The notes beneath the pieces are model-generated. The model saw nothing but the letters and a program-made list of their open reading frames with translations, did no database searches and had not been told where the DNA came from. A program made the position numbers and the translations under genes. A stretch of 43,512 nucleotides of DNA, taken from Candidatus Palauibacter denitrificans. GTDB lineage: Bacteria; Gemmatimonadota; Gemmatimonadetes; Palauibacterales; Palauibacteraceae. The stretch lies in NCBI GenBank assembly GCA_009841015.1, contig VXMQ01000212.1, positions 1 through 43,512 on the forward strand. The letters run 5' to 3'. Below are positions 8,284-16,146 of this stretch, in pieces (position 1 is the stretch's first letter; every line of letters begins with the position of its first letter).

Positions 8284-8961
8284 TCACGTGGGATCGAGGC
8301 TGGGGGTCACGATCAGGATGAGCACGGGATCCTCAGCGGAGCGGCGCGCCGAGCCCAGCACCACCCTCTGGCCATCGCGGATCGTGACGGAGGCTTCGAG
8401 AAGGGGCCCCGGCACGCCCCCCACCAGTACCATTGCCGGGGTTCGGGCGCCGTCCTCCGGTCCCCCTGCACGCCCCTGATACGTCGGTATGCCCGCAGTC
8501 GCCTCGGTGAGGGTCACCTTCGCACGGACGACGTTGCTGGTGCGACGGCGCGCACTGACATCCGCGTGGATCGCCAGCCGTGTCCCCGAATCGTCAGCAA
8601 CGATTCTCTGGGACCCGGAGCCTCCAACCGTGGCGGTCGAGGTCCACGCCAGGCCGACATTCAGCACCGACGTCGACAGGAGCCGGTATCCCCGGAAGTT
8701 GAACAGCTTTCGGAGTTCGCCCACTACTTCGCTGATCTCGGGGTCGTCATCGGTGAATCCGTCCGCTTCGACCAAATGGAAGACGAGCTGCACGTTCTGG
8801 ACGGTCTCCACGGCATCCTCATCCTCCTGCGCGGTCGCGACGCCCGCGGGGAGACCGAGGGCCAGCGTCAGAACCGACGCCCACCGGAGACGCAACCACG
8901 CGTTGCCGCCCACCTTCCCCTTCACTCTTGCGTCCATGTTTGCCATCCGCTTGCCGGTCAT
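8284..8961 (-). CDS. Secreted protein of the ECF sigma operon, unknown family
   Basis: The 225-aa product has a signal peptide after a basic N-terminus (hydrophobic core WASVLTLALGLPAGVATAQ, about residues 27-45). The mature part contains VQLVFHLVEADGF, ELRKLFNFRGYRLL and a beta-rich second half. The C-terminal half has repeated beta strands, such as GQRVVLGSARRS, and ends LILIVTPSLDPT. I do not recognise a characterised family. It is the last gene of a three-gene operon: its start overlaps the stop of the anti-sigma-like gene (ATGA). It may be the periplasmic sensor or an output of that sigma system. Confidence 0.6.
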   Translation of the reverse strand: MTGKRMANMDARVKGKVGGNAWLRLRWASVLTLALGLPAGVATAQEDEDAVETVQNVQLVFHLVEADGFTDDDPEISEVVGELRKLFNFRGYRLLSTSVLNVGLAWTSTATVGGSGSQRIVADDSGTRLAIHADVSARRRTSNVVRAKVTLTEATAGIPTYQGRAGGPEDGARTPAMVLVGGVPGPLLEASVTIRDGQRVVLGSARRSAEDPVLILIVTPSLDPT

Positions 8962-9362
8962 CAGTCACTCTCCTCGGGGTTGAGCAGCCATACCACGGCG
9001 ATGTCGGGGTCGTTCGTGGGGAAGACGACGAACGGCCGGTCGGCCTCCACGTCCATGTCGCTGACCATGCTCCGCGGGGGGGACGTGAGGGGGCTGCCTT
9101 CTTCTTCGATAGCGTTGTTGGGCAACAGGAGCAGGGCCGCCACGACGGCAGCCGCCGCGAGCGGTCCCACGGTCCACCTGCGCCACGCGGGCCGGCGACC
9201 CAGGGGCGCGACGTGCTCTACGGGCGCGGCGTGCTCGGCGGGCATGGCGGGCAGGTCGTCGCTTACCTGGTTGGCCATCGCCGACAGGACGGCGTGCATG
9301 TTCCGTTCGTCGCGAGCGACTCGCCCCGCGTCCCGGCGCCCCCGGGCGTCCCGCTCCGTCAT
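8961..9362 (-). CDS. Predicted membrane anti-sigma factor without zinc motif
   Basis: The 133-aa product has an N-terminal cytoplasmic part of about 60 residues, one membrane segment (about residues 66-80, VGPLAAAAVVAALLLL) and a periplasmic tail of about 50 residues. It overlaps the ECF sigma gene by 4 nt, the usual place for an anti-sigma factor. No HxxxCxxC zinc-binding signature is present, so if it is an anti-sigma factor it is not the common ZAS type. Function rests on position and topology. The third gene of the operon overlaps its stop. Confidence 0.6.
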   Translation of the reverse strand: MTERDARGRRDAGRVARDERNMHAVLSAMANQVSDDLPAMPAEHAAPVEHVAPLGRRPAWRRWTVGPLAAAAVVAALLLLPNNAIEEEGSPLTSPPRSMVSDMDVEADRPFVVFPTNDPDIAVVWLLNPEESD

Positions 9363-9943
9363 CGTTTCCCCTCGGTTCCCCTCTCCGCGGGTCGCGCCAA
9401 CATCTCCTTCCGCATCCGGCGCCGCGCGCGCAGCAGGTGGACCCGAAGCGTGTTCGGGTTCATCTCCAGCAGCCGCGCCGCCTCCGCGGGTCTCAGCCCC
9501 TGCAGGTCCACCAGGTCGAAGACCTCGCGCTGCGTCAGGGGCAGTTCCGTCACCAAAGTCCGAATCAGTCGTAGCGTCCGCTTCATCTCGATGTCATCCA
9601 GCGGATCCTCCAACTCGGGAGCCCGCGACTCGGCCAGCCACTCCGCCTTCTCGGCCAGCCGCTGTTCCTGCCGCTTCTCGCGCTGGTGATCCAGGCTGGC
9701 GTTCCGCGTGATCCGGTAGACCCAACTCGTGACCCTGGCGCGACCATCGAAGCTCGCGAGCGAGCTCAGCGTCTTCATCAGGACGACCTGCGCGACATCC
9801 TCCGCGTCATCCGGGTCACCGGTCATGACCAGGGCCCACCGGCATACCAGGGGACGGAGGGCGCCCGCCAGCCTCTCGCGCGCCCCTCGCTCTCCCTGCC
9901 TGGCCCCTTCGGCCAGTTCCAGGATCTCTCGGTCGGAGAGCAT
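9359..9943 (-). CDS. ECF-type RNA polymerase sigma factor
   Basis: The 194-aa product contains region 2 (DPDDAEDVAQVVLMKTL, then SFDGRARVTSWVYRITRN, which carries the RITRNASLD type of -10 recognition helix) and region 4 (LPLTQREVFDLVDLQGL, then AEAARLLEMNPNTLRVHLLRARRRMRKEM, the helix-turn-helix). Regions 1 and 3 are absent, as in ECF sigma factors. It would direct RNA polymerase to a stress or envelope regulon, probably including its own operon. It is coupled to the membrane protein downstream, and the upstream gene on the same strand is the beta-propeller (103-nt gap, nothing else visible in it). Confidence 0.9.
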   Translation of the reverse strand: MLSDREILELAEGARQGERGARERLAGALRPLVCRWALVMTGDPDDAEDVAQVVLMKTLSSLASFDGRARVTSWVYRITRNASLDHQREKRQEQRLAEKAEWLAESRAPELEDPLDDIEMKRTLRLIRTLVTELPLTQREVFDLVDLQGLRPAEAARLLEMNPNTLRVHLLRARRRMRKEMLARPAERGTEGKR

Positions 9944-10046
9944 GGCGCTCCCGGTCCCTTCCCTCTTGCGTGGTTTCGAGAAGTGAGACGGAAAAAGAAG
10001 GCAGACCGTTTACCCGGCGCGCCGTTTGCGGTCGTCTACGTCGCCG

Positions 10047-11237
10047 TCACCCGCCGGTCTCGACCAGGTCGTAGAGGGCGACGGTCGGGACGCCGAGTTC
10101 GTCGCGCTGGCGCAGGAGCACCCAGTCGCGGCCCGCGTCGAGGACCGCTCCGCTCGGCAGCGTTAAGCGGCGCAGCCATACGCCGCTCGCGTCCAGGAGG
10201 TGCAGTTCCTCCCCCGGCGCCAGCCACCCGTGGGTCTTGACCCAGAAGGCGCCGTCCGGCAGCGCGATAAGGGCCTCGTATGCGGGGAAACGCTCCGGAA
10301 GCTGATCGCGGATGTCCGGCCAGACGTCCCGCTCGAAATTACGCCGGGCTTCGGGGTCGTCGTACCGCACCAACCAGCCCTCGCGATAACTGTCGACGCG
10401 GTCGTCCGTCACCGTGAGGTCGGGACCGGCCCAGCGGGCGACCCGGGTGACCCGGCCCGTCCAGTCCACGTGCTCGAGTTCGTAGTCATCCGCCATCCCG
10501 TACCACACGCCGGTGCCGGTAGGCGCGAACTCCGTGTCACGCCCCCACCAGCGCGGGCCGCTGGCCCCCGCCTCGATGAAGAACCGTTCGGCGCCCGGGA
10601 TCCCCGAGCGCAGGGTGACCACGCTGTCGCCCTCGGTGGACGCGAGGGTGGTTTGCCACCGGTAGACGTCCCCCTCAGCCAGGTCTTCCTCGTAGCTCGC
10701 ACCCATGTCGTCGGGCCACGGCGTGTACACGAGGCGACCGTCGGGCGCGCAGAAGGGGCCGTTGTAGGGGCGGACGCCGGCGGCAAGAAGCGAACGCGTG
10801 GCGAGTACGTTGCCATCGAGATCCAACTCCGTGATGCGGTCCAGGCTCCAGTCGAAGACCGTGAGCGGCGCCCCGGGGCAGTTCCTGAGGAGCCGGAGCC
10901 CCTCGTACTCCCCCGGCCCCTCGCCCGACCGCCCGCTGGTCCAGAGGTGACGCCCGTTCGCGTCGAATCTGCGGAGGTTGCCGCTCTGTTCGTCCGCGAC
11001 GACGATGCTCCCGTCCTCGAGACGGACCGCGCCCGTCACGTCGCCGAAGATGTACTCGAGCGGACCATCGAAGATGCCGACCCGCAGCAGCGGCTCGGCG
11101 GCCAGCGTGAGGTCCGGTTCGCGCGGGCCCGCGCTCTCGACCCCTTCCTGGGCGGCCAGTTCCTGCGGCGGCACGAGGATCGAAACCGTGATGAGCAGCA
11201 CGGCACAACTTGGCGAGCCGAGTCTCCGTCGGTGCAT
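10047..11237 (-). CDS. Secreted six-bladed beta-propeller (NHL-like) protein
   Basis: The 396-aa product has a signal peptide (VLLITVSILVPPQELAAQEG; cleavage near AAQ) and then a series of about 45-residue blades. Examples are VRLEDGSIVVADEQSG, RRFDANGRHLW and TELDLDGNVLATR. Such six-bladed propellers are very common in Gemmatimonadota and Bacteroidota, where they are often described as DUF4934-like. Role unknown: probably binding or sensing in the envelope. The ATG is preceded by a G8 tract on this strand (see the entry at 11243-11250). It is downstream of a broken antitoxin gene on the same strand. Confidence 0.75.
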   Translation of the reverse strand: MHRRRLGSPSCAVLLITVSILVPPQELAAQEGVESAGPREPDLTLAAEPLLRVGIFDGPLEYIFGDVTGAVRLEDGSIVVADEQSGNLRRFDANGRHLWTSGRSGEGPGEYEGLRLLRNCPGAPLTVFDWSLDRITELDLDGNVLATRSLLAAGVRPYNGPFCAPDGRLVYTPWPDDMGASYEEDLAEGDVYRWQTTLASTEGDSVVTLRSGIPGAERFFIEAGASGPRWWGRDTEFAPTGTGVWYGMADDYELEHVDWTGRVTRVARWAGPDLTVTDDRVDSYREGWLVRYDDPEARRNFERDVWPDIRDQLPERFPAYEALIALPDGAFWVKTHGWLAPGEELHLLDASGVWLRRLTLPSGAVLDAGRDWVLLRQRDELGVPTVALYDLVETGG

Positions 11238-11242
11238 TTGCG

Positions 11243-11250
11243 CCCCCCCC
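11243..11250 (-). promoter_or_regulatory. G8 homopolymer in ribosome-binding region of the propeller gene
   Basis: On the coding strand a run of eight G lies 5 nt upstream of the start ATG at 11237, exactly where a Shine-Dalgarno belongs. Poly-G runs of this length slip during replication; a length change here would alter ribosome-site spacing. Phase variation is inference only. Confidence 0.35.
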
Positions 11251-11352
11251 GAGAGGCATGGACAGGGAACATCGATTCCGGACTGAGGACACAGGTTCGA
11301 CGCGAGAGAGTTGCGTCGCGTTTACGTCACGACCCCGCGCGATCCGGCCGGG

Positions 11353-11573
11353 TCACTTCGCGAGGTCTCTCAGCGCCTTCCGGAATCGCTGCTGAGCCTC
11401 GACCGCGAGTCCGTCGTCCACATCCGGGTCGTGGGGGTCAGCAGGATCCCGCTCGCCGTCTCGACCGCGAGCATTTCGTCGCCCGCCGCGAGGTGGAGGC
11501 GCTGCGCCATCTCCCTTGGCAGCGTGACGCCTATGGACCCGCCCATCCGCCGCAGTTTCACGCGTCGAACCAT
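11353..11573 (-). pseudogene. Frameshifted orphan AbrB/MazE-type antitoxin
   Basis: From ATG 11573 (GGAG about 5 nt upstream) the frame reads an AbrB/MazE-like antitoxin: MVRRVKLRRMGGSIGVTLPR, then AQRLHLAAGDEMLAV. After GILLTP the frame falls into unrelated sequence (TTRMWTTDSRSR...) and stops at 11370. Adding one base to the C5 tract (G5 on the plus strand, 11433-11437) restores the expected tail HDPDVDDGLAVEAQQRFRKA and LRDLAK, ending at a TGA at 11353-11355, for 73 aa. This is the usual length and tail for the family. Either the gene is a real one-base-deletion pseudogene or the base was lost in sequencing or assembly. No toxin gene lies downstream; the next feature on this strand is the propeller gene. 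Confidence 0.75.
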
Positions 11574-11684
11574 GAACTCTCCAGGTAGCATCCGAAGCTA
11601 CGCTAGTCCGGGGCTATCGTTCGCGCACCTTGGAAGGCATATGATGACACGGACGACCATTCACCCCTGGTATCGAGGTTTCAG

Positions 11685-13922
11685 ATGCGTTCCCTGTCCG
11701 TTGCCCTCGTTCTTCCCGTCGCCGTCCTCGCGCTGCCCGTCGAGACGCCGCTCGCGGCGCAGGAGCGGCCGTTCACGTTCATGGATGTGCAGGAGATGAA
11801 ACGCGCCGGTTCGATGACGCCGAGTCCGGACGGGGCGTGGATGCTGTACACGGTGACGACGCCGGACTGGGAGGCGGCGGAGTCCCAGACCGACATTCAC
11901 CTCGTGTCGCTGAGCGAGGGCGTCCCGTCGGACCGCCGGCTCACCTACACGGAAGACAAGGACGAGCGCAGCCCGGCCTGGGCCCCGGACGGGTCGTTCT
12001 TCCTCTTCGCCTCCAACCGGGACGGGGACGACACCCAGCTCTACATGATGCGCCACGACGGGGGCGAGGCCCGGAAGATCACCGACGCAGCGGAGGGCGT
12101 GTCCGGCTTCGCGTTCAGCCCCGACGGGCGCTGGCTCGTGTACCGCTCCGGCGAGAACGGCCGGGAACAGCTCTACCGGCTGCCGGCCGGCGACCTCGCG
12201 GACGCGGAACCCGAGCAGCTCACCGACGGCGAGGCCGGCGTCGACCAGTGGGACTTCTCCCCCGACGGGAGCCGCGTCTACTTCGCTCGTCCGGATTCAT
12301 TCGACGAGGACGAGGTGGAGCGGCGCGAGGAGGGCTTCACGGTCGACGTCCGGAACGCGGTCACGCCGCTCTCGAGCCTGTGGAGCGTGGAGATCGAGAC
12401 CGCCACGGAGAGCCGCGAGACGGACGACTCGTCCTACAGCGTGAACGGCTTCACGATCTCCGATGACGGCCGCTGGATCGGGATCACCGGCGGCTCGACG
12501 AAGCGCTACGAGCGCAACATCACGGCGCAGCGGCTCTACGCGGACCTCTATCTCATGGAAGTGGCGACGGGCGAGATCGAGCGCCTGACGGACAACTACG
12601 AGGTCGGCGAGGGCGGGCTCAGCTTCTCCCCCGACGGCCGCTGGCTCGCCTTCTCCGCGCCGGCTGAGATGGAGCGCTACTCGATGACGGAGAACCGCGT
12701 CTACATCCGCGAGGTGGACGACCGCGGGGGCGCGTTCCGGAAGCTCGGCGCCGACTTCGACCAGAGTTCGAGCGTCGGGTTCTGGTCCGAGGATTCGAAC
12801 ACGATCTACTTCAACGCCGGCGTGAAGGTGACGACGCAGTTGCACGCCCTCGACGTGGAGACGGGGGCGGTGCGGCAGCTCACCGACGAGCGGGCGGCGC
12901 TTTCGGTCTCCCGCGACGACGACACGGGCACGCTTCTCATCGGCTACAGCGACCCGAAGACGCCCCCCACGGTGTTCGCGGTCGCGAGCGTGGACGATGT
13001 CCCGGACCGCTCGAAGTGGACGCAGCTGATCGACGTGAACCCGCAGTTGCGCGAGGTGGCCTTCGGCGACGAGGTGGAGGTGAACTGGCGCTCGTCGGAT
13101 GGGAAGATGGTCGGGGGCGTCCTCGTCTATCCCGTCGGGTACGAGGAGGGGACGCGCTATCCGCTCATCGTCGCGATCCACGGGGGACCGGCGTCGGCCG
13201 ACATCCTGCGCTTCAACGGCGGCTACAACGCCCAGGTCTACGCGGGCGCCGGCTACGCCGTGCTCAAGCCCAACTACCGCGGCTCGCGCAACTACGGGAA
13301 CGCACACCGCACGGACATCGTCGGCGACTATTTCACGATGGGCTACGAGGACATCATCACGGGCGTCGACTACCTGATCGCCGAGGGCATCGTGGACGGT
13401 GATCGCATGGGCGCGCTCGGCTGGAGCGCGGGCGGCCACTGGTCCAACTGGATCCTCACCCAGACGGACCGCTTCAAGGCGATCAGCTCCGGCGCCGGGA
13501 CGATGAACTGGATCAGCATGTACGCGCAGAGCGACGTGCAGCGGAACCGCCAGTTCTACGTGGGCGACGGCTTCCTGTACGAGGACTTCGACACCTACTT
13601 CGACCAGTCGCCGCTCAAGTACATCAGCAACGCGAAGACGCCGACCATGATCCACGTCGTGGAGGGCGACCCGCGCGTGCCGAGCCCGCAGTCGGTCGAA
13701 CTCCACATGGCGCTCAAGAAGCTGGACTTGCCCACGGAACTGTTCATGTATCCCGGCCGCAGCCACGGCATCCCCGACCCGCGCAACCGTCTCGTGAAGG
13801 CGGTGAGCGAGATGGCCTGGATGGACTACTACGTCCGCGGCATGGGCGAGAAGTTCCAATGGCGCCAGGTCCTCGAAACCCTCGAGCCCGAGGAGGCCCC
13901 CACCGTAGTCTCGGAACGGTAG
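11685..13922 (+). CDS. Secreted S9 prolyl oligopeptidase family peptidase
   Basis: The 745-aa product has a signal peptide (MRSLSVALVLPVAVLALPVE...LAAQE). The N-terminal propeller has WD40/PD40-like repeats: TPSPDGAWMLYTV, AWAPDGSFFLFAS, AFSPDGRWLVYRS, DFSPDGSRVYFA and SFSPDGRWLAFS. The C-terminal S9 hydrolase has Ser581 (GWSAGG), Asp662 (EGDPRVP) and His694 (GRSHGI), so the triad is intact. It probably cleaves oligopeptides in the periplasm or outside. Its stop lies 19 nt before the first of two membrane-protein genes, and the whole run through 17040 looks like one operon. Its repeat number and peptidase subfamily differ from the DPP-IV-like enzyme at 3956-6283. Confidence 0.9.
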   Translation: MRSLSVALVLPVAVLALPVETPLAAQERPFTFMDVQEMKRAGSMTPSPDGAWMLYTVTTPDWEAAESQTDIHLVSLSEGVPSDRRLTYTEDKDERSPAWAPDGSFFLFASNRDGDDTQLYMMRHDGGEARKITDAAEGVSGFAFSPDGRWLVYRSGENGREQLYRLPAGDLADAEPEQLTDGEAGVDQWDFSPDGSRVYFARPDSFDEDEVERREEGFTVDVRNAVTPLSSLWSVEIETATESRETDDSSYSVNGFTISDDGRWIGITGGSTKRYERNITAQRLYADLYLMEVATGEIERLTDNYEVGEGGLSFSPDGRWLAFSAPAEMERYSMTENRVYIREVDDRGGAFRKLGADFDQSSSVGFWSEDSNTIYFNAGVKVTTQLHALDVETGAVRQLTDERAALSVSRDDDTGTLLIGYSDPKTPPTVFAVASVDDVPDRSKWTQLIDVNPQLREVAFGDEVEVNWRSSDGKMVGGVLVYPVGYEEGTRYPLIVAIHGGPASADILRFNGGYNAQVYAGAGYAVLKPNYRGSRNYGNAHRTDIVGDYFTMGYEDIITGVDYLIAEGIVDGDRMGALGWSAGGHWSNWILTQTDRFKAISSGAGTMNWISMYAQSDVQRNRQFYVGDGFLYEDFDTYFDQSPLKYISNAKTPTMIHVVEGDPRVPSPQSVELHMALKKLDLPTELFMYPGRSHGIPDPRNRLVKAVSEMAWMDYYVRGMGEKFQWRQVLETLEPEEAPTVVSER

Positions 13923-13941
13923 CCCGGGAGCGGGTGAAACC

Positions 13942-15042
13942 GTGAGTCGCCTGATCTGGAGAGCGATCTGGGTTGCGGCCGCGGTGGCGCTCGTCGTGGT
14001 GCCTTTTGGTTATGCCATCACCGAGGTCCACCGGGACGTCTTGATGGGGGCGGGCTGCGGGCTCGCCATCGGCGTGGGTATCGGCCTCCGGGGAGGCGCG
14101 CAGGCCGGTCCCTGGATGGGGATTCTGATCGGTTCGATTGTCGGGATCGCCACCGCGTTGATTGCCGGCGTGGCCCCCTGGGAGGGGTTTTTGGTTCTTG
14201 TATCACCCATCCTGGCCCTGGCGGTCGGCATGCACGATGGGCTCCGCGAGACCTCCTTCTCCCGTTATCGGGACATGAGCCGCGAGACGTTCATCGTGTC
14301 TGCCCTGCTCGCCCTGGGGTTCTTCCTAGCCCTGATCGTGTCGGGAGACTTGGCATTCGCGGTGGCGTTCACGGTGGCTCCGTTCGCGTGCATGCCCTGG
14401 ATCGCACTGATTTCCGGCCTCCTCAGCCACCGCCGCGAGGGCTGGCTCGACACCCGTCCTCCCCGACTCCTCGTCCTGAGTGCGGTGCTCCTGTTTGCGA
14501 CGCTGCTTGTCCTGCTTGTAGACGAGCAGTTGGGATACGCCAGAAACGCTAATGTGATCCCAGGCATCGTTCCGGTCCTCCAATACGCCGGCATACTGGG
14601 ATTCGCGCTGGCTGCAGTGCCCGCCGCCGCGTTTCTGCTGGGGCGCGCCGTAATGATGTGGTTGCAGCCGCGGCTCCGGGTGTACGGCCGGCTTGCCGAC
14701 TACCTGCGCATCATGTGGGTGCCCATCGGCGGGTTCGCGGTCGGCTACCTCATGATCATCGTGCTGTTCGCCGGTTTCTACGGCATGTTGGAGCGGTTCA
14801 GCCCCGGGGCGTTCGCCGACGCCGCCGTCGGGATCAAGGGATGGCTCTTCTTCGCCTTCTTCACCGGCCTCGCCCAGGACTACGCGACGGTCGTCCCCGT
14901 CTCGGACGGCGCCCGGTTGCTCGTCGGCGCCCACCTGATCCTCTCGGCCGGTTGGATCGTCGTACTGTTCGCGGCGGTGATGTCGTTCATCGGCCCGAGA
15001 CTGGAGAGGATCGCCAGACGCCACGCGGAGGAGGAGCCGTGA
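13942..15042 (+). CDS. Multi-pass membrane protein with K+-channel-like pore, copy 1
   Basis: The 366-aa product starts at GTG 13942 (GGGAG upstream) and is strongly hydrophobic, with about eight predicted membrane segments. The N-terminal part has two glycine-rich hairpins (GAGCGLAIGVGIGLRGG). The last 100 residues resemble a two-TM pore module of the Ion_trans_2 type: a helix (VPIGGFAVGYLMIIVLFAGF), a turret, a short pore helix (WLFFAFFTGLAQ) and an inner helix after VVPVSDGARLL, which matches the IVPVSPLARSL stretch that follows the selectivity filter in K+ channels. The filter itself is changed: DYAT stands where GYGD is expected. Its stop overlaps the next gene's start by 4 nt. Function unassigned; channel is an inference. 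Confidence 0.65.
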   Translation: MSRLIWRAIWVAAAVALVVVPFGYAITEVHRDVLMGAGCGLAIGVGIGLRGGAQAGPWMGILIGSIVGIATALIAGVAPWEGFLVLVSPILALAVGMHDGLRETSFSRYRDMSRETFIVSALLALGFFLALIVSGDLAFAVAFTVAPFACMPWIALISGLLSHRREGWLDTRPPRLLVLSAVLLFATLLVLLVDEQLGYARNANVIPGIVPVLQYAGILGFALAAVPAAAFLLGRAVMMWLQPRLRVYGRLADYLRIMWVPIGGFAVGYLMIIVLFAGFYGMLERFSPGAFADAAVGIKGWLFFAFFTGLAQDYATVVPVSDGARLLVGAHLILSAGWIVVLFAAVMSFIGPRLERIARRHAEEEP

Positions 15043-16127
15043 GCCGGTTGATCTCGCTGGGGGTTCGGATTGCGGCCGCCGTCGCCCTCATCGTCGCGAC
15101 CTGCGGTTATGCGATCACGGGGAACCACACCGACGTCTTGCTGGGAGCGGGGAGTGCGGTGGCCATCGGCGTGGGCGTGGGTCTGCGAGGGGGATCGAGC
15201 GGCGGCCCGTGGGTCGGCATCCTCATCGGCTCGATCGTGGGGGTCGTCACGGCGTTCCTGGCCGGGGCCCTGAGCGTCGGCTGGGGCGTCATCATTCCGC
15301 CCCTTGGCCCATTGGCCGTCGGCTTGATCGGCGGGCTGGACCGGTCGTCCCTCTCTGGGTACGGGGATGTGACCCGGGAAATGTTCTTCGTGGCTGTCCT
15401 GCTGACCCTGGGGTTCATCCCCGCGCTCGTCGCGGGTGACGTTGCCATTGCGCCGGTCGTGGCGGCGTTCCCGCTCGCGAGCGTGCCCTTGGGAGCGCTC
15501 CTGATTGGCCTCATCAGCCGGCGCCGCGAAGGGTGGGAAGACGCCCGGCCTCCCCGGCTGCTGGTCCTCGGCGCCGTTGCGTTGCCCGTCTTGACGGGCC
15601 TCCTGTTCGCGTTCGGGGTGCTATATGAGGACGTCGGATTATCGGGCATCGCCGAGATTCTCGTGATTGCCCTCATCGTGATCATCCCGCTTGCGGTGCT
15701 GCCGCTGACCGCGTTTCTGATCGGGCGCGCCGCCGCCACCTGGCTCCGGCCGCGGCTCCAGGTATACGGCCAGCTCGCGGCGTACCTGCGAGTCATGTGG
15801 GTCCCGATCGGCGGATTCGCGCTCGGCTACCTGACGATCATCTTCCTCTTCGCGGGTTTCTACGGAACGCTCGAGCGCTTCCGCCCGGGGTCGTTCGCCG
15901 ACGCCGGCGCGGGGCTCGCCGACTGGGTGTCCTTTGCCTTCTTCACCGCCCTCGCCCAGGATTACGCGGCCATCGTCCCCGTCTCGGCCGGCGCCCGGAT
16001 GCTGGTCGGCCTGCACCTGATCCTCTCGGTGGGCTGGGCACTCGTGCTGTTCGCGGCGGTGATGACGTCCATCGAGCCCAAGCTCGCCCGGATCGCGCGG
16101 CGACACGCCGAGGAAGACCCCGACTGA
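15039..16127 (+). CDS. Multi-pass membrane protein with K+-channel-like pore, copy 2
   Basis: The 362-aa product starts at GTG 15039, overlapping the stop of copy 1 (GTGA). It is a full-length paralog: the N-termini (MSRLIS / MSRLIW), the GILIGSIVG hairpin, the R(R)EGW-DARPPRLLVL motif and the C-terminal pore-like module line up throughout. The pore region reads FAFFTALAQDYAAIVPVSAGAR, with DYAA at the filter position and the same post-filter VPVS-x-GAR. The frame is open for another 127 codons upstream inside copy 1, which I reject as coding. Two copies in tandem suggest a heteromer or two-subunit assembly (inference). The Tat-exported hydrolase follows 19 nt later. Confidence 0.7.
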   Translation: MSRLISLGVRIAAAVALIVATCGYAITGNHTDVLLGAGSAVAIGVGVGLRGGSSGGPWVGILIGSIVGVVTAFLAGALSVGWGVIIPPLGPLAVGLIGGLDRSSLSGYGDVTREMFFVAVLLTLGFIPALVAGDVAIAPVVAAFPLASVPLGALLIGLISRRREGWEDARPPRLLVLGAVALPVLTGLLFAFGVLYEDVGLSGIAEILVIALIVIIPLAVLPLTAFLIGRAAATWLRPRLQVYGQLAAYLRVMWVPIGGFALGYLTIIFLFAGFYGTLERFRPGSFADAGAGLADWVSFAFFTALAQDYAAIVPVSAGARMLVGLHLILSVGWALVLFAAVMTSIEPKLARIARRHAEEDPD

Positions 16128-16146
16128 CAAACCCAGGAGACTCCCA

